From positions 1 to 34,766 of the forward strand of contig JAZKEM010000059.1 of the NCBI GenBank assembly GCA_040387055.1: a stretch of DNA of 34,766 nt, read 5' to 3'. Below are positions 1 to 7,597 of this stretch, piece by piece (positions within the stretch are counted from its first letter, which is position 1; each line of letters begins with the position of its first letter). Made by a program: the position numbers and the translations under genes. Origin of the DNA: Stenotrophobium sp040387055. GTDB taxonomy: Bacteria; Pseudomonadota; Gammaproteobacteria; Nevskiales; Nevskiaceae. The notes under the pieces are model-generated. The model ran no database searches. It saw only the letters and a list, made by a program, of their open reading frames with translations, and was not told the origin of the DNA.

Positions 1-982
1 GGATGCTGACGGCACCCTGTGCGCGCATACCATTGCGTTGGCTGCCTGAAACTTCAACGTAGCCTTCAAACTCATCTTTTGGTTTGTTAGGCGTGAGCAA
101 TACAGCACCACCCGTGGTGTTGCGCCCGAACAGTGTGCCCTGTGGGCCTTTCAGCACCTGAACGTTGGCAAGATCAAACAGTGCGCCTGGGCCTGCACCA
201 TCGCCGGAGGTCTGTGAGCTCTGGCCGCGCGGCGCAACAACTTCAGCCATGTACGTTGCGACCGATGAAGTCGTACGCAGTTCCTGTGTAAATCCGCGAA
301 TGGAGAAGGTTGCGTTGTCTGCACCGAAGCGCTGGTTGGTCGACATCGACGGCGTGTAGGTCGCGAGATCCGACGCATTGGTGATGTTGGCGTTCGACAT
401 CTGCTTGGCGTCGAGCACCGTGATCGACATCGGCACTTCCTGCAAACTTTCTTCGCGACGCTGTGCAGTCACGATGACTTCTTCAATCATGCCCGCGCGT
501 CGTGGTTCTGGTGTTACTGGAACTTTCTTTTCTTTCTTCGGTAGTTCGATCACGTCATAGAGCGCGGCGTTTTCAGCTGAAGCTGCTGCGGGATCAACTG
601 GGGCTGCGGCTGCAGCTGGAGTCGAGGAGTCCGTTGGAGCTGTAGCTGCGGCATCGACCGGAGCGGTAGCGTCAGCTGGAGTTGCGGCAGCGGTTGCTGC
701 GGCTGGATCAGTTGCGCTGGCTGCAACTGCGGGCGCTGCATCGGTTGCAGCTTCCGTAGGCGCGGCAGAAGCTTCTGCTGGTGCAGCAGCTTCTGGAGTG
801 GCGGCAGCCTCGGAAGGAGTGCTTGTTGCTGGAGCTGATGGTGCTGGCGCTTCAACTTCGCCAAGCAACTGGGTCAGCTCGTCATCTGATGTGGTTGCAG
901 CAGGTGCTTGTGCTGAGGCAGTACTAAAATTTGCAAAGTTTGCTGCTACCGCAATTGTTGCGGCGATTGTAATTTTATTCAC
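1..982 (-). CDS. TonB-dependent receptor, N-terminal part (cut by window edge)
   Basis: This is an outer-membrane TonB-dependent receptor for energised uptake of a large or scarce substrate. The reading frame runs from a GTG at 982 off the left edge, so only about 327 residues are seen. The GTG follows GGGGAGAG by a few bases. A short signal peptide (about residues 1-25, ending in an Ala-Ser-Ala type site) is followed by a very Ala/Pro/Thr-rich stretch (about 45-140), then a TonB-box-like segment IEEVIVTAQ (about 167-174) and the plug domain with VPMSITVLDA, FSIRGF and VLKGPQGTLFGRNTTGGAV. These plug motifs make the family assignment firm. The gene diverges from an AraC-type regulator, which may control it. 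The substrate is not shown; receptors of this class are common beside steroid, hydrocarbon and aromatic degradation genes. Confidence 0.93.
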   Translation of the reverse strand, partial: MNKITIAATIAVAANFANFSTASAQAPAATTSDDELTQLLGEVEAPAPSAPATSTPSEAAATPEAAAPAEASAAPTEAATDAAPAVAASATDPAAATAAATPADATAPVDAAATAPTDSSTPAAAAAPVDPAAASAENAALYDVIELPKKEKKVPVTPEPRRAGMIEEVIVTAQRREESLQEVPMSITVLDAKQMSNANITNASDLATYTPSMSTNQRFGADNATFSIRGFTQELRTTSSVATYMAEVVAPRGQSSQTSGDGAGPGALFDLANVQVLKGPQGTLFGRNTTGGAVLLTPNKPKDEFEGYVEVSGSQRNGMRAQGAVSI

Positions 983-1313
983 GACTCTCCCCTTATTCCA
1001 ACGAATCCCGCAGGCCAAGAACGAATACATTCTGCACACGTTTATGCAGGGTATTGACCTAAGGCTACGCAGCACAACACGGCGTACCTATCCGGATAAC
1101 TATGAGTGCGGTAAGCGACAAAAAACTGGTCCGAGGTAAGTAGGCCCAAATAGGCTGTGTAGGAAGTGGACTTGTCCTTGCACGAAATGTTGATGTGCTT
1201 GCGTTATCAGTCGGGACTTGCTGGGGCTCTCCTCGGTAGCCTTAGGTCACTGCTGTAAATTCCAGTAAACGTTGCCGGGGGAAGCAGCTACCCGGTCGCT
1301 ATCGGAGATACTG
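983..1313. other. Divergent intergenic control region
   Basis: These 331 bases separate the divergent TonB-dependent receptor and AraC-type regulator and must hold both promoters. I see a 10-bp perfect palindrome TATCCGGATA at 1089-1098 and a loose inverted repeat CTGCA/TGCAG at 1032-1049, either of which could be a regulator site. The seven-copy operator found elsewhere in the window is not here. No convincing -35/-10 pair or RNA gene was recognised. Confidence 0.4.
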
Positions 1314-2321
1314 ATGGAAACGTTGTTCGCATTCGATAAACGAAACTATCAAAATTGCCAAGACTCATTCCGTGGCCCACGGAATAGCGAGTACTACACA
1401 GGCGATTATTCAATTGAACCCGGCTCGGTGATTGATGTGCGAGCGGATCGCAGAACCATTGGGTTCTGCTCAATCATCCGCCTGCGTTCACGGACGCGCC
1501 AGCTATTCCGTCGCACATGGGAACATATTCGCAATGATGGAACCGATGTCGCGACGCTTTGCTTTGTAAAGCGTGGCCGAGTGACGATCTCGCACCAGCT
1601 CGGCGATACCATCGCCAATACAGGCGATTTCGTTATTACCAAGTCAATCACGCCTTTCTCGGTTGATAGCCAGCCAGGAGAAGACGGCGTCTCTGAACTG
1701 CTGCATCTGACTGTGCCGATGCAGATGCTGCGCCGCGTATTGCGTGACGATGTAAAAGTGGGTTTTTGCGTGCCTGCAGGTGGCCGTAAATTCGCTCTCG
1801 CAGAACGCATCCTCTCAGATCTTTTTGAAGATCAGGACGAGATCGATGGCCAGGTTGCGGAGCAGCTAGTTGAGTCGGCTTTGTCTGTAATCGTAGACGC
1901 GATTAAGGATCACGGCACCGTTGCACCGGAGCGTCAGGGCTTGGCAGACAAGCGTCTGCAAGACGTGCTGCGTTTTATTGAAACGCATCTGTCAGATTCA
2001 AAACTCAGCGTTGCCTATGTTGCCGAGGGTTGTGGCATATCTCCACGCTACTTGTCGCTACTGCTCAAGCGCCAAGGTTCACCGTTCTCGATGTTGCTTT
2101 GGAACAAGCGATTGCAGATGGCGAGACAGTGGTTGGCTGATTCTGCCCACGGCAAATCAACGATCAGTGAAATTGCTTACCGCATCGGGTTTAAAAACCC
2201 GGCGCATTTCAGCCGCATCTTTAAGCGAGAATTCAAAGTGAGCCCAAGGAAGTTTCGTGCGGATGCGGGGATCGAATCAGCGCCTACACTTGTGGTCGAT
2301 GGCGGAGATTCGCGACACTAA
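1314..2321 (+). CDS. AraC/XylS-family transcriptional regulator
   Basis: A 335-residue transcription factor. The N-terminal ~190 residues resemble the cupin-like AraC_binding_2 sensory domain (FVKRGRVTISHQLGDT, then a GDFVITK segment). The C-terminal ~100 residues carry the double helix-turn-helix: VAYVAEGCGISPRYLSLLLK for the first HTH and ISEIAYRIGFKNPAHFSRIFK, the usual AraC signature, for the second, ending in SPRKFR. I chose ATG 1314 because GGAG lies six bases upstream; the frame stays open to a TTG at 1272, which has no ribosome site. It diverges from the TonB-dependent receptor gene and is a natural candidate to regulate it. The effector is unknown. Confidence 0.9.
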   Translation: METLFAFDKRNYQNCQDSFRGPRNSEYYTGDYSIEPGSVIDVRADRRTIGFCSIIRLRSRTRQLFRRTWEHIRNDGTDVATLCFVKRGRVTISHQLGDTIANTGDFVITKSITPFSVDSQPGEDGVSELLHLTVPMQMLRRVLRDDVKVGFCVPAGGRKFALAERILSDLFEDQDEIDGQVAEQLVESALSVIVDAIKDHGTVAPERQGLADKRLQDVLRFIETHLSDSKLSVAYVAEGCGISPRYLSLLLKRQGSPFSMLLWNKRLQMARQWLADSAHGKSTISEIAYRIGFKNPAHFSRIFKREFKVSPRKFRADAGIESAPTLVVDGGDSRH

Positions 2322-2385
2322 CAACATGGCGCTAATATTTGTGTGAGCGCTTGTAAATAACAATGTTTTGCGTAGGAGTTTTGAG

Positions 2386-2625
2386 ATGATTGGTGCTGGC
2401 GATGGGAAGTGCCCTTTCGAATTTAATTTTGATCCCGCCACGTTCAAGGTTGGCGATACGGTGAGCTATCGCGTGCCGAAGCTTGGAGATTTTCCCTTCA
2501 CTGCGCAGATTGTTTCGGTGCATGCGGACTACATCGAGATTGTCGATCCAGGCGAGCCTGGCAAGCATCTGCGTGCAACGCGTGTTAGCCGTCCTGTTGT
2601 CAGCGATGAGCAAGCACTGGCTTAA
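2386..2625 (+). CDS. Small hypothetical protein (79 aa)
   Basis: I do not recognise this protein. It starts at ATG 2386 with AGGAG eight bases upstream, which supports real translation; the frame is open further back to a TTG at 2368. The sequence is soluble and beta-rich, with a VGDTVSYRVPK segment and a central DYIEIVDPGEPGKHLRATRV segment, suggesting a small beta-barrel (possibly SH3-like) fold. That fold is a guess. It has no signal peptide or membrane helix. It follows the AraC-type regulator by 64 bases in the same direction and is followed by a REP pair and a terminator, so it may be the last gene of that unit or stand alone. Confidence 0.6.
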   Translation: MIGAGDGKCPFEFNFDPATFKVGDTVSYRVPKLGDFPFTAQIVSVHADYIEIVDPGEPGKHLRATRVSRPVVSDEQALA

Positions 2626-2636
2626 GCCACAGCAAT

Positions 2637-2721
2637 GTAGGCTGGGTTGAAGCAAAGCGAAACCCAGCGCCATGTTTGCAAATTGAAGTGCTGGGTTTCG
2701 TTAACACTCAACCCAGCCTAC
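2637..2721. repeat. Inverted pair of GTAG-headed REP palindromes (BIME-like)
   Basis: The first unit is the head GTAG (2637-2640) followed by a hairpin GCTGGGTT (2641-2648) and AACCCAGC (2661-2668). The second is the same unit inverted: GCTGGGTT (2690-2697), AACCCAGC (2710-2717) and CTAC (2718-2721). Both loops are 12 bases. A GTAG head plus a short hairpin is the known mark of REP elements mobilised by RAYT transposases. A second, different pair lies at 8317-8382. No RAYT gene is in the window. Confidence 0.75.
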
Positions 2722-2739
2722 GCAGTTAAGCTAGAGTAG

Positions 2740-2776
2740 AAACAAAGAAGGCGCCATGTAGGCGCCTTCTTTGTTT
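2740..2776. terminator. Bidirectional rho-independent terminator
   Basis: A perfect 16-bp inverted repeat, AAACAAAGAAGGCGCC at 2740-2755 and its complement at 2761-2776, with a 5-base loop. The T-rich arm on either strand can serve as a U tract. It sits between the convergent small gene ending at 2625 and the aldehyde dehydrogenase gene ending at 2791, so it can stop transcription from both sides. Confidence 0.85.
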
Positions 2777-2790
2777 GCAGCCCTGATTGA

Positions 2791-4257
2791 TCAGGATGCG
2801 CGGATACCAATCGCTTTCGTCTCGAGGAATTCCTCAATACCTTCACGGCCCCATTCGCGACCCATGCCGCTCTGCTTGTAGCCGCCGAAGGGCAGGTCGC
2901 CGGTGATGCTGACGCCACCGTTGACGCTGAGTGCGCCAGCACGGATGCCGCGGCATACACGTACTGCCGCTTCCGTCGGACCAAACACTGCGCCACCAAG
3001 ACCGTAGACGCTGTCATTCGCAATGCGGATTGCGTCAGCTTCGTCTTCGTAAGGAATCACGACCAGCACTGGCCCAAAGATTTCTTCCTGCGCAATGCGC
3101 ATGTCGTTTCGCACGTCGACGAAGCAGGTCGGTTCGATGAAGAAGCCGCCGCCCTTGTCCGGACGGACCTTGCCTCCAGCGAGTAGGCGAGCGCCTTCTT
3201 TCTGGCCGATTTCGACATAGCTCATCACGCGATCAAGCTGCTTCTTTGAAATCACCGGACCCATGATGCATGTCGGTTCATCGAAGAGACCCCACTTGGT
3301 CGAGAAACCTGCGTAGGCCATCTCCAATGCCTTCACGGCTTCGTCATAACGGCTCTTCGGAACGAGCAAGCGGGTCGGGTAAGCGCAGCCTTGTCCAGCA
3401 TGGAAGACCACCATCGAACCCATGACGGTCATCGGGAAGTTCGGGGCATCTTCCAGCACGATGAAAGCCGATTTGCCGCCGAGTTCCAAGAACACGCGCT
3501 TCAGCGTTGAAGCGCCGTTCTGCATGATCAGTTTGCCGACAGCGGTCGAGCCGGTGAAAGAAATCAGGTCGACGCGAGGATCGGTCGTCAACATCTCGCC
3601 AGCCATTGCAGCGTGGCCCGAGGTGATGACGTTGAACACGCCTGCAGGGAAACCGGCTTCTGCAGCGAGCTCACCCATGATGGCGCCCATCAGCGGTGTA
3701 TCCGGTGCAGGTTTGAGGATGACTGTGCAACCCGCCAGCAGTGCAGCGACGACCTTGCCGACGTTGACGTACAGCGGAACGTTCCAAGGCGTGATCGCGC
3801 CAACAACGCCAACGGCTTCGTGAATCACGAGACGCTTGGTGTCGTAACCGTTTTCGTTGCGCAGACCGAGGTCTTCTTCCCAATGAACCTGATCGAAGCA
3901 CTCGATCAGGCGGTCAGCGCCGCTCAATGCGCCATCAATCTGCGCGCGGAAGGCGGCGCCAATAGCGGAGCCCACTTCATGGCGAGCGATGTGAACGAGC
4001 TTTTCGCGGTTTGCGTAGAGCAGGTCGCGATACTTCTTCATCAACTCATAGCGGAGTGTGCGATTGGTTGACCAGTCGGTCATGTCGAAAGCACGTCGCG
4101 CTGCGGCAATGGCTTCGTTGACGTCATCGGCGGATGCATCAGCGGCCTGGCCAACCACTTCACCAGTCCATGGACCGATATTGTCGTAAGTCTTGCCGCC
4201 CGCTGCGCTGCGCAGCTTGCCGTCGATGTACAACTTGCCTTCTGGAAGCATCACCAT
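2791..4257 (-). CDS. NAD(P)-dependent aldehyde dehydrogenase
   Basis: A 488-residue enzyme of the ALDH superfamily that oxidises an aldehyde to the carboxylic acid in the cytoplasm. The key residues are present: Asn159 in TPWN, the general base Glu258 in LELGGKS, and the nucleophile Cys291 in GQGCAYPTR; the C-terminal PFGGYKQSGMGRE segment is typical. ATG 4257 has AGGAG six bases upstream. It is the last gene of a four-gene minus-strand operon (EthD-like protein, SDR, KstD-like flavoprotein, this gene) and ends at the bidirectional terminator. The context suggests it oxidises an aldehyde made from a side-chain alcohol of the pathway substrate. The exact substrate cannot be read. Confidence 0.93.
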   Translation of the reverse strand: MVMLPEGKLYIDGKLRSAAGGKTYDNIGPWTGEVVGQAADASADDVNEAIAAARRAFDMTDWSTNRTLRYELMKKYRDLLYANREKLVHIARHEVGSAIGAAFRAQIDGALSGADRLIECFDQVHWEEDLGLRNENGYDTKRLVIHEAVGVVGAITPWNVPLYVNVGKVVAALLAGCTVILKPAPDTPLMGAIMGELAAEAGFPAGVFNVITSGHAAMAGEMLTTDPRVDLISFTGSTAVGKLIMQNGASTLKRVFLELGGKSAFIVLEDAPNFPMTVMGSMVVFHAGQGCAYPTRLLVPKSRYDEAVKALEMAYAGFSTKWGLFDEPTCIMGPVISKKQLDRVMSYVEIGQKEGARLLAGGKVRPDKGGGFFIEPTCFVDVRNDMRIAQEEIFGPVLVVIPYEDEADAIRIANDSVYGLGGAVFGPTEAAVRVCRGIRAGALSVNGGVSITGDLPFGGYKQSGMGREWGREGIEEFLETKAIGIRAS

Positions 4258-4266
4258 CTCAATCTC

Positions 4267-5934
4267 CTAATTCTTCGTGTTTGCTGTATTGCTTGAATGG
4301 ATTGCATGTTTGGCTGCGACATAACCCCAAGTGAACGAGGGGCCAATGCTGCCGCCGGGACCGGGTTCAACACGGCCCATTACGGATGCGGTGGAAGTGC
4401 CCGTTGCGTAGAGACCTTCAATTGCGGAGCCGTCTGCGCGCAGTACGCGTGCGTTCGTATCGGTGACCAGACCGCCGTAGGTGCCGACATCGCCCGGCAA
4501 TAACTGCACGGCGAAGAATGGGCCTTGCTCAATCGTGCCGAGCGTATTCGATGGCGTGCTGAGCGGATCACCGGTCCAGCGATCGTAAGGATGATCGCCG
4601 CGTTGGAAATCTTCATCGCGACCTTTGCGCGCGAAACCATTGAAGCGCTCTACGCTGGCTTTGAGTGTGGAAGCGTCTATGTCACAGCTCTTCGCGAGCG
4701 CTTCAATCGTGTCAGCACTGCGCAGGAAGTTGGCTTCCGCCCATGCCTTCGGTTTTTTCGCACCCGGCATGGTGCCGGCGAGCATGTACTTCATCAGGTA
4801 TTGATTGTCGAAAATCATCCAGCTTGGTGAAGCAGGTGCAATCTTGTTGCGCTCAATCATGCGCTGGCTGAACTCGGCGTGTGAGCAGGCTTCACCTGCG
4901 TAACGGACGCCGGTTTGATCCACCACAATCGCGTGCGGTTTGCAGATGTCGTTCTGCATGCCGGGCTTCACGGCGAGTGTAGCGCTGCCCGGTGGCAGCG
5001 AGATCTGCATGCCAATGCGCTCAGCCATCTGTGCCGTTGCAGCGCCGATGCGCTGGCCTTCTTCAATCATCTCGCCAGTGTCGGCGCTGATCGTGCTGGA
5101 CCATTCAGCCGAAGTGCCGGGAATATATTGATCGAGCATGCGCTGATTGCGCGCAAAGCCACCGGCATTGATCAGTACGCCAAGGCGTGCACTGATCTTC
5201 TGGACGCCAACGATCACGCCCGTAACGCGATCGTTCTCAACAATAATTTCCTTGACCGCTGCATTCAGGCGGATTCCGGCGCCAGCCTTTAGTGCAGCAT
5301 GGAGCATTTGTCCTTGCAGGGCTTGTCCTGCCGTGGCGCGCTGCTTGCCAGTGAGTTTGTCGACCAGTACGCGGCCGATGATGCGCGCGAGTACCTTCTT
5401 GGCCTTACCGCTGCGCTTGATCAGTGGCAGTTGCATAGCCTCATCAAGATTGGCCGGCAGTGGCAGAAAGCCCGGGCGTAGCTTTTCCTTGCACACGCCA
5501 AGCTGCTTGATATCAAACAGTTGCGAAACAACAGCGCGGCCCGGAACTGATGCGCCAGCCACATCGTAGTAATCAGGCCATGACGGAATACGGCGAAGCT
5601 GGATGCCTTGATCAACGAGGAAGTTGATCATCTCAGGTGCTTGTTCAACGTAGCTGCGGCGACGTTCACGACTCGCGCCCGGTGCATCCTTGCTGTCGCC
5701 AACGACGGCATCAAGATAAGCATTGGCTTGCTCAACGCTATCTTCAACGCCTTCGCTTTTCATGAAGCGATTATTCGGAATCCACATCACGCCGCCCGAG
5801 GCTGCGGTAGTGCCGCCAACTAGGCCGGTTTTTTCGAGGATGAGTACGCTTTTGCCTGCCGCACGCATTTGCAGCGCTGCGCACATGGAGCCGCCACCAC
5901 TGCCAATCACAATAAAGTCGAAAGTTTCGCTCAT
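4267..5934 (-). CDS. KstD-like FAD-dependent dehydrogenase (3-ketosteroid dehydrogenase family)
   Basis: A 555-residue flavoprotein of the FAD_binding_2/fumarate reductase family, closest in pattern to 3-ketosteroid dehydrogenases. The N-terminal FAD-binding segment is IVIGSGGGSMCAA, then LEKTGLVGGTTAASGG, followed by VMWIPNN, a segment typical of KstD. The C-terminal part has TYGGLVTDTNARVL, GLYATG and SIGPSFTWGYVAA. A PDYYD segment near residue 122 may supply an active-site Tyr. The family's C-terminal Tyr-Pro-Gly-x-Gly is here Glu523-Pro-Gly-Pro-Gly, so a catalytic Tyr of classical delta-1 enzymes seems replaced. I chose ATG 5934, four bases after the upstream SDR stop; the frame is open further upstream but overlaps that SDR. 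It may introduce a double bond next to a ring ketone; the position and substrate are open. Confidence 0.85.
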   Translation of the reverse strand: MSETFDFIVIGSGGGSMCAALQMRAAGKSVLILEKTGLVGGTTAASGGVMWIPNNRFMKSEGVEDSVEQANAYLDAVVGDSKDAPGASRERRRSYVEQAPEMINFLVDQGIQLRRIPSWPDYYDVAGASVPGRAVVSQLFDIKQLGVCKEKLRPGFLPLPANLDEAMQLPLIKRSGKAKKVLARIIGRVLVDKLTGKQRATAGQALQGQMLHAALKAGAGIRLNAAVKEIIVENDRVTGVIVGVQKISARLGVLINAGGFARNQRMLDQYIPGTSAEWSSTISADTGEMIEEGQRIGAATAQMAERIGMQISLPPGSATLAVKPGMQNDICKPHAIVVDQTGVRYAGEACSHAEFSQRMIERNKIAPASPSWMIFDNQYLMKYMLAGTMPGAKKPKAWAEANFLRSADTIEALAKSCDIDASTLKASVERFNGFARKGRDEDFQRGDHPYDRWTGDPLSTPSNTLGTIEQGPFFAVQLLPGDVGTYGGLVTDTNARVLRADGSAIEGLYATGTSTASVMGRVEPGPGGSIGPSFTWGYVAAKHAIHSSNTANTKN

Positions 5935-5938
5935 GGTC

Positions 5939-6676
5939 TTAGCTGGATTTACGTGCGGATAGCGACATGTGTATCGCGTGGAGATCAGCGGGCATATCAA
6001 TCAGCGCGCGGAAAGCGTTGGTGACAGAAGTGAATTGCGAGATCGGACGTTCGCGAAGATTCACGCCGGCATCCATTGCGGCCTTACCGAAGCGCATGCG
6101 TGCCTCTGGTGATACGTCCCAGGTTTTGCCTTCTTCAAACATTTGCCCGGCGCGGACGCTGGTAACGCGGATGCCATTCGGTTCCAGCTCGTGATGCAGG
6201 CCTTCAGAGAAGCGTTCCAATCCAGCTTTGGAGGTTTGATAAGCAACGAGGTGAGGGAAGCGCATGCCGACCGATTCGCTGCTGACGTTGATGATGTGGC
6301 TTCCAGCTTGCATCAGCGGAATGGCTGAGCGTACGCAGAGCATCGCACCGGTCAGATTAGTATTGACCGTATTCACGATTTGATCGTCAGTGGCTTCAGC
6401 AATGAGGAAGGGCTCGAAGACAGCGGCGTTATTGATAAGAACGTCGATGCGTGAATGCTTCTTGGCGATCTGCGCAAAAGCTGCGCGTACAGAATCCGGC
6501 GATGACACATCGCAGCCAATGGCTGTTGCCTGTGTGCCGATTTCAGCGGCTGCTGCTTCGACTTTGGAAACCGTGCGTCCTAGAAGAACAACAGCATCGC
6601 CTTCGCTAGCGAATAGACGCGCAAGTGCGCGTCCAAGACCAACGCCTGCGCCAGTGATGACAATGATTTTTGACAA
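5939..6676 (-). CDS. Short-chain dehydrogenase/reductase (TTG start)
   Basis: A 245-residue classical SDR oxidoreductase. The cofactor motif TGAGVGLG, the NNAA motif and the catalytic Ser133, Tyr146 and Lys150 (YQTSK) are intact. The frame is open back to 6970, but that extension lies inside the preceding gene and is low-complexity. The start I prefer is TTG 6676, preceded by GGAG seven bases upstream and directly followed by the first beta strand (SKIIVITGAG). It sits 13 bases after the EthD-like gene and four bases before the KstD-like gene, so it is translated as part of the operon. Probable role: NAD(P)-dependent oxidation or reduction of a ring or side-chain hydroxyl/ketone; substrate unknown. 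Confidence 0.88.
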   Translation of the reverse strand: MSKIIVITGAGVGLGRALARLFASEGDAVVLLGRTVSKVEAAAAEIGTQATAIGCDVSSPDSVRAAFAQIAKKHSRIDVLINNAAVFEPFLIAEATDDQIVNTVNTNLTGAMLCVRSAIPLMQAGSHIINVSSESVGMRFPHLVAYQTSKAGLERFSEGLHHELEPNGIRVTSVRAGQMFEEGKTWDVSPEARMRFGKAAMDAGVNLRERPISQFTSVTNAFRALIDMPADLHAIHMSLSARKSS

Positions 6677-6689
6677 GATATTGCTCCGA

Positions 6690-7454
6690 TCAGCTTTGGC
6701 CTGGGTACACGGATAAATCTCCGGCGTAGGCAATGCCTTTATTCCAGAAACGTGTACCGCTGATTTTTTTGAAGTAATGAACAGTGCGAGCAGTTGACGC
6801 CGCATTCGAGCGCGGCAGCATGGCGACTCCGCTTGGGCTGGCACCGCGGGCACGGGCACTGAAGTCTTTGAGCGTGAATAACAGGTCTTCAGTCTGCTGT
6901 GCGCACAGTACGAATTGATCGCCTGGGCAATAGTGGCTCGGATCAATCTGGATCTTCGACAGCTCGCCACGCTTCATCGCAACGTGGCCAGGCACGTTAA
7001 TGACTTCAACGCTATGAATGTTTTCGTACCAGGTTTCGTATTCGTCTTTGCGGCCTGGTACGTAATTGGCAAGGATGATGCTGACGCCAGACAAGGGCTC
7101 GGACAACTGGCGATTGGGACTGTTCTTCCAATCCGCGAACATGCGGTAGCTATATAGACGCTCGGTTTCGTCGTCGGTGATGAGACCTGCTTTTCGTGAA
7201 TCTGCAATCAAAGGTCCCAGCGAAGGAACGTCGACAGCAGGGCTCAGCGATTCGAATTCGTAAACACTCAGATAGCGCCAAGGCTGCGGAATGTCCGGCA
7301 TGATTTGCTGCGGTGTAACTTCGTAGCGCTCAGCTGCTTTGTAGACTTTGAGATTAGCGAGCGCACTGCGATGAGGACCGTCAAACCACGCTGCATATTC
7401 GGCCTCACGGCCAGCAGGAACGTTATGCAGATGGATCGTTGTGTAGTGAGACAT
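6690..7454 (-). CDS. Duplicated EthD-like (dimeric alpha/beta-barrel) protein
   Basis: A 254-residue protein made of two similar ferredoxin-like halves. Half one has VPAGREAEYAAWFDGPH (about residues 12-28) and half two VPGRKDEYETWYENIH (about 132-147), each followed by a beta strand and a region rich in aromatic residues. This VPGR-x3-EY-x2-W pattern resembles EthD-like and related dimeric alpha/beta-barrel proteins, which act as small oxygenases, isomerases or cyclases, or as helpers of a P450. It is the first gene of the minus-strand operon whose promoter overlaps the operator at 7506. It has no signal peptide. The fold is a pattern-based inference, and I do not know the reaction. Confidence 0.65.
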   Translation of the reverse strand: MSHYTTIHLHNVPAGREAEYAAWFDGPHRSALANLKVYKAAERYEVTPQQIMPDIPQPWRYLSVYEFESLSPAVDVPSLGPLIADSRKAGLITDDETERLYSYRMFADWKNSPNRQLSEPLSGVSIILANYVPGRKDEYETWYENIHSVEVINVPGHVAMKRGELSKIQIDPSHYCPGDQFVLCAQQTEDLLFTLKDFSARARGASPSGVAMLPRSNAASTARTVHYFKKISGTRFWNKGIAYAGDLSVYPGQS

Positions 7455-7499
7455 GCTGGGTCCGCTGATGCTTTTTGTGGCACAAGAGTGCTAAGAGTT

Positions 7500-7524
7500 T
7501 ATAATCATCAACGTTGTCTATTAA
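7500..7524. promoter_or_regulatory. TetR-type operator and divergent promoter (site 1)
   Basis: The 14-base operator CATCAACGTTGTCT lies at 7506-7519, with a perfect 8-bp core palindrome CAACGTTG (7509-7516) and outer TAAT/ATTA arms. On the plus strand a TATAAT (7500-7505) abuts it and can serve the DUF2889 gene. On the minus strand TTAATA abuts the other side and can serve the four-gene operon starting at 7454. It is one of seven such sites, and binding would block both promoters. Confidence 0.75.
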
Positions 7525-7597
7525 GTCAAGGCGCTCAACCGTGAATAATCGGTGGCGACAAGCCTAGTGCCGATGTGGACATGTTGGTGAATAGAGG

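Noticed and set aside
550..864. Open frame coding a Gln/Leu-rich protein on the minus strand
   Set aside because: It is another frame of the Ala/Pro-rich part of the TonB-dependent receptor; the low-complexity DNA keeps several frames open.
6677..6970. N-terminal extension of the SDR at 5939
   Set aside because: It lies inside the EthD-like gene, has no SDR sequence and no ribosome site; TTG 6676 with GGAG fits the fold start.
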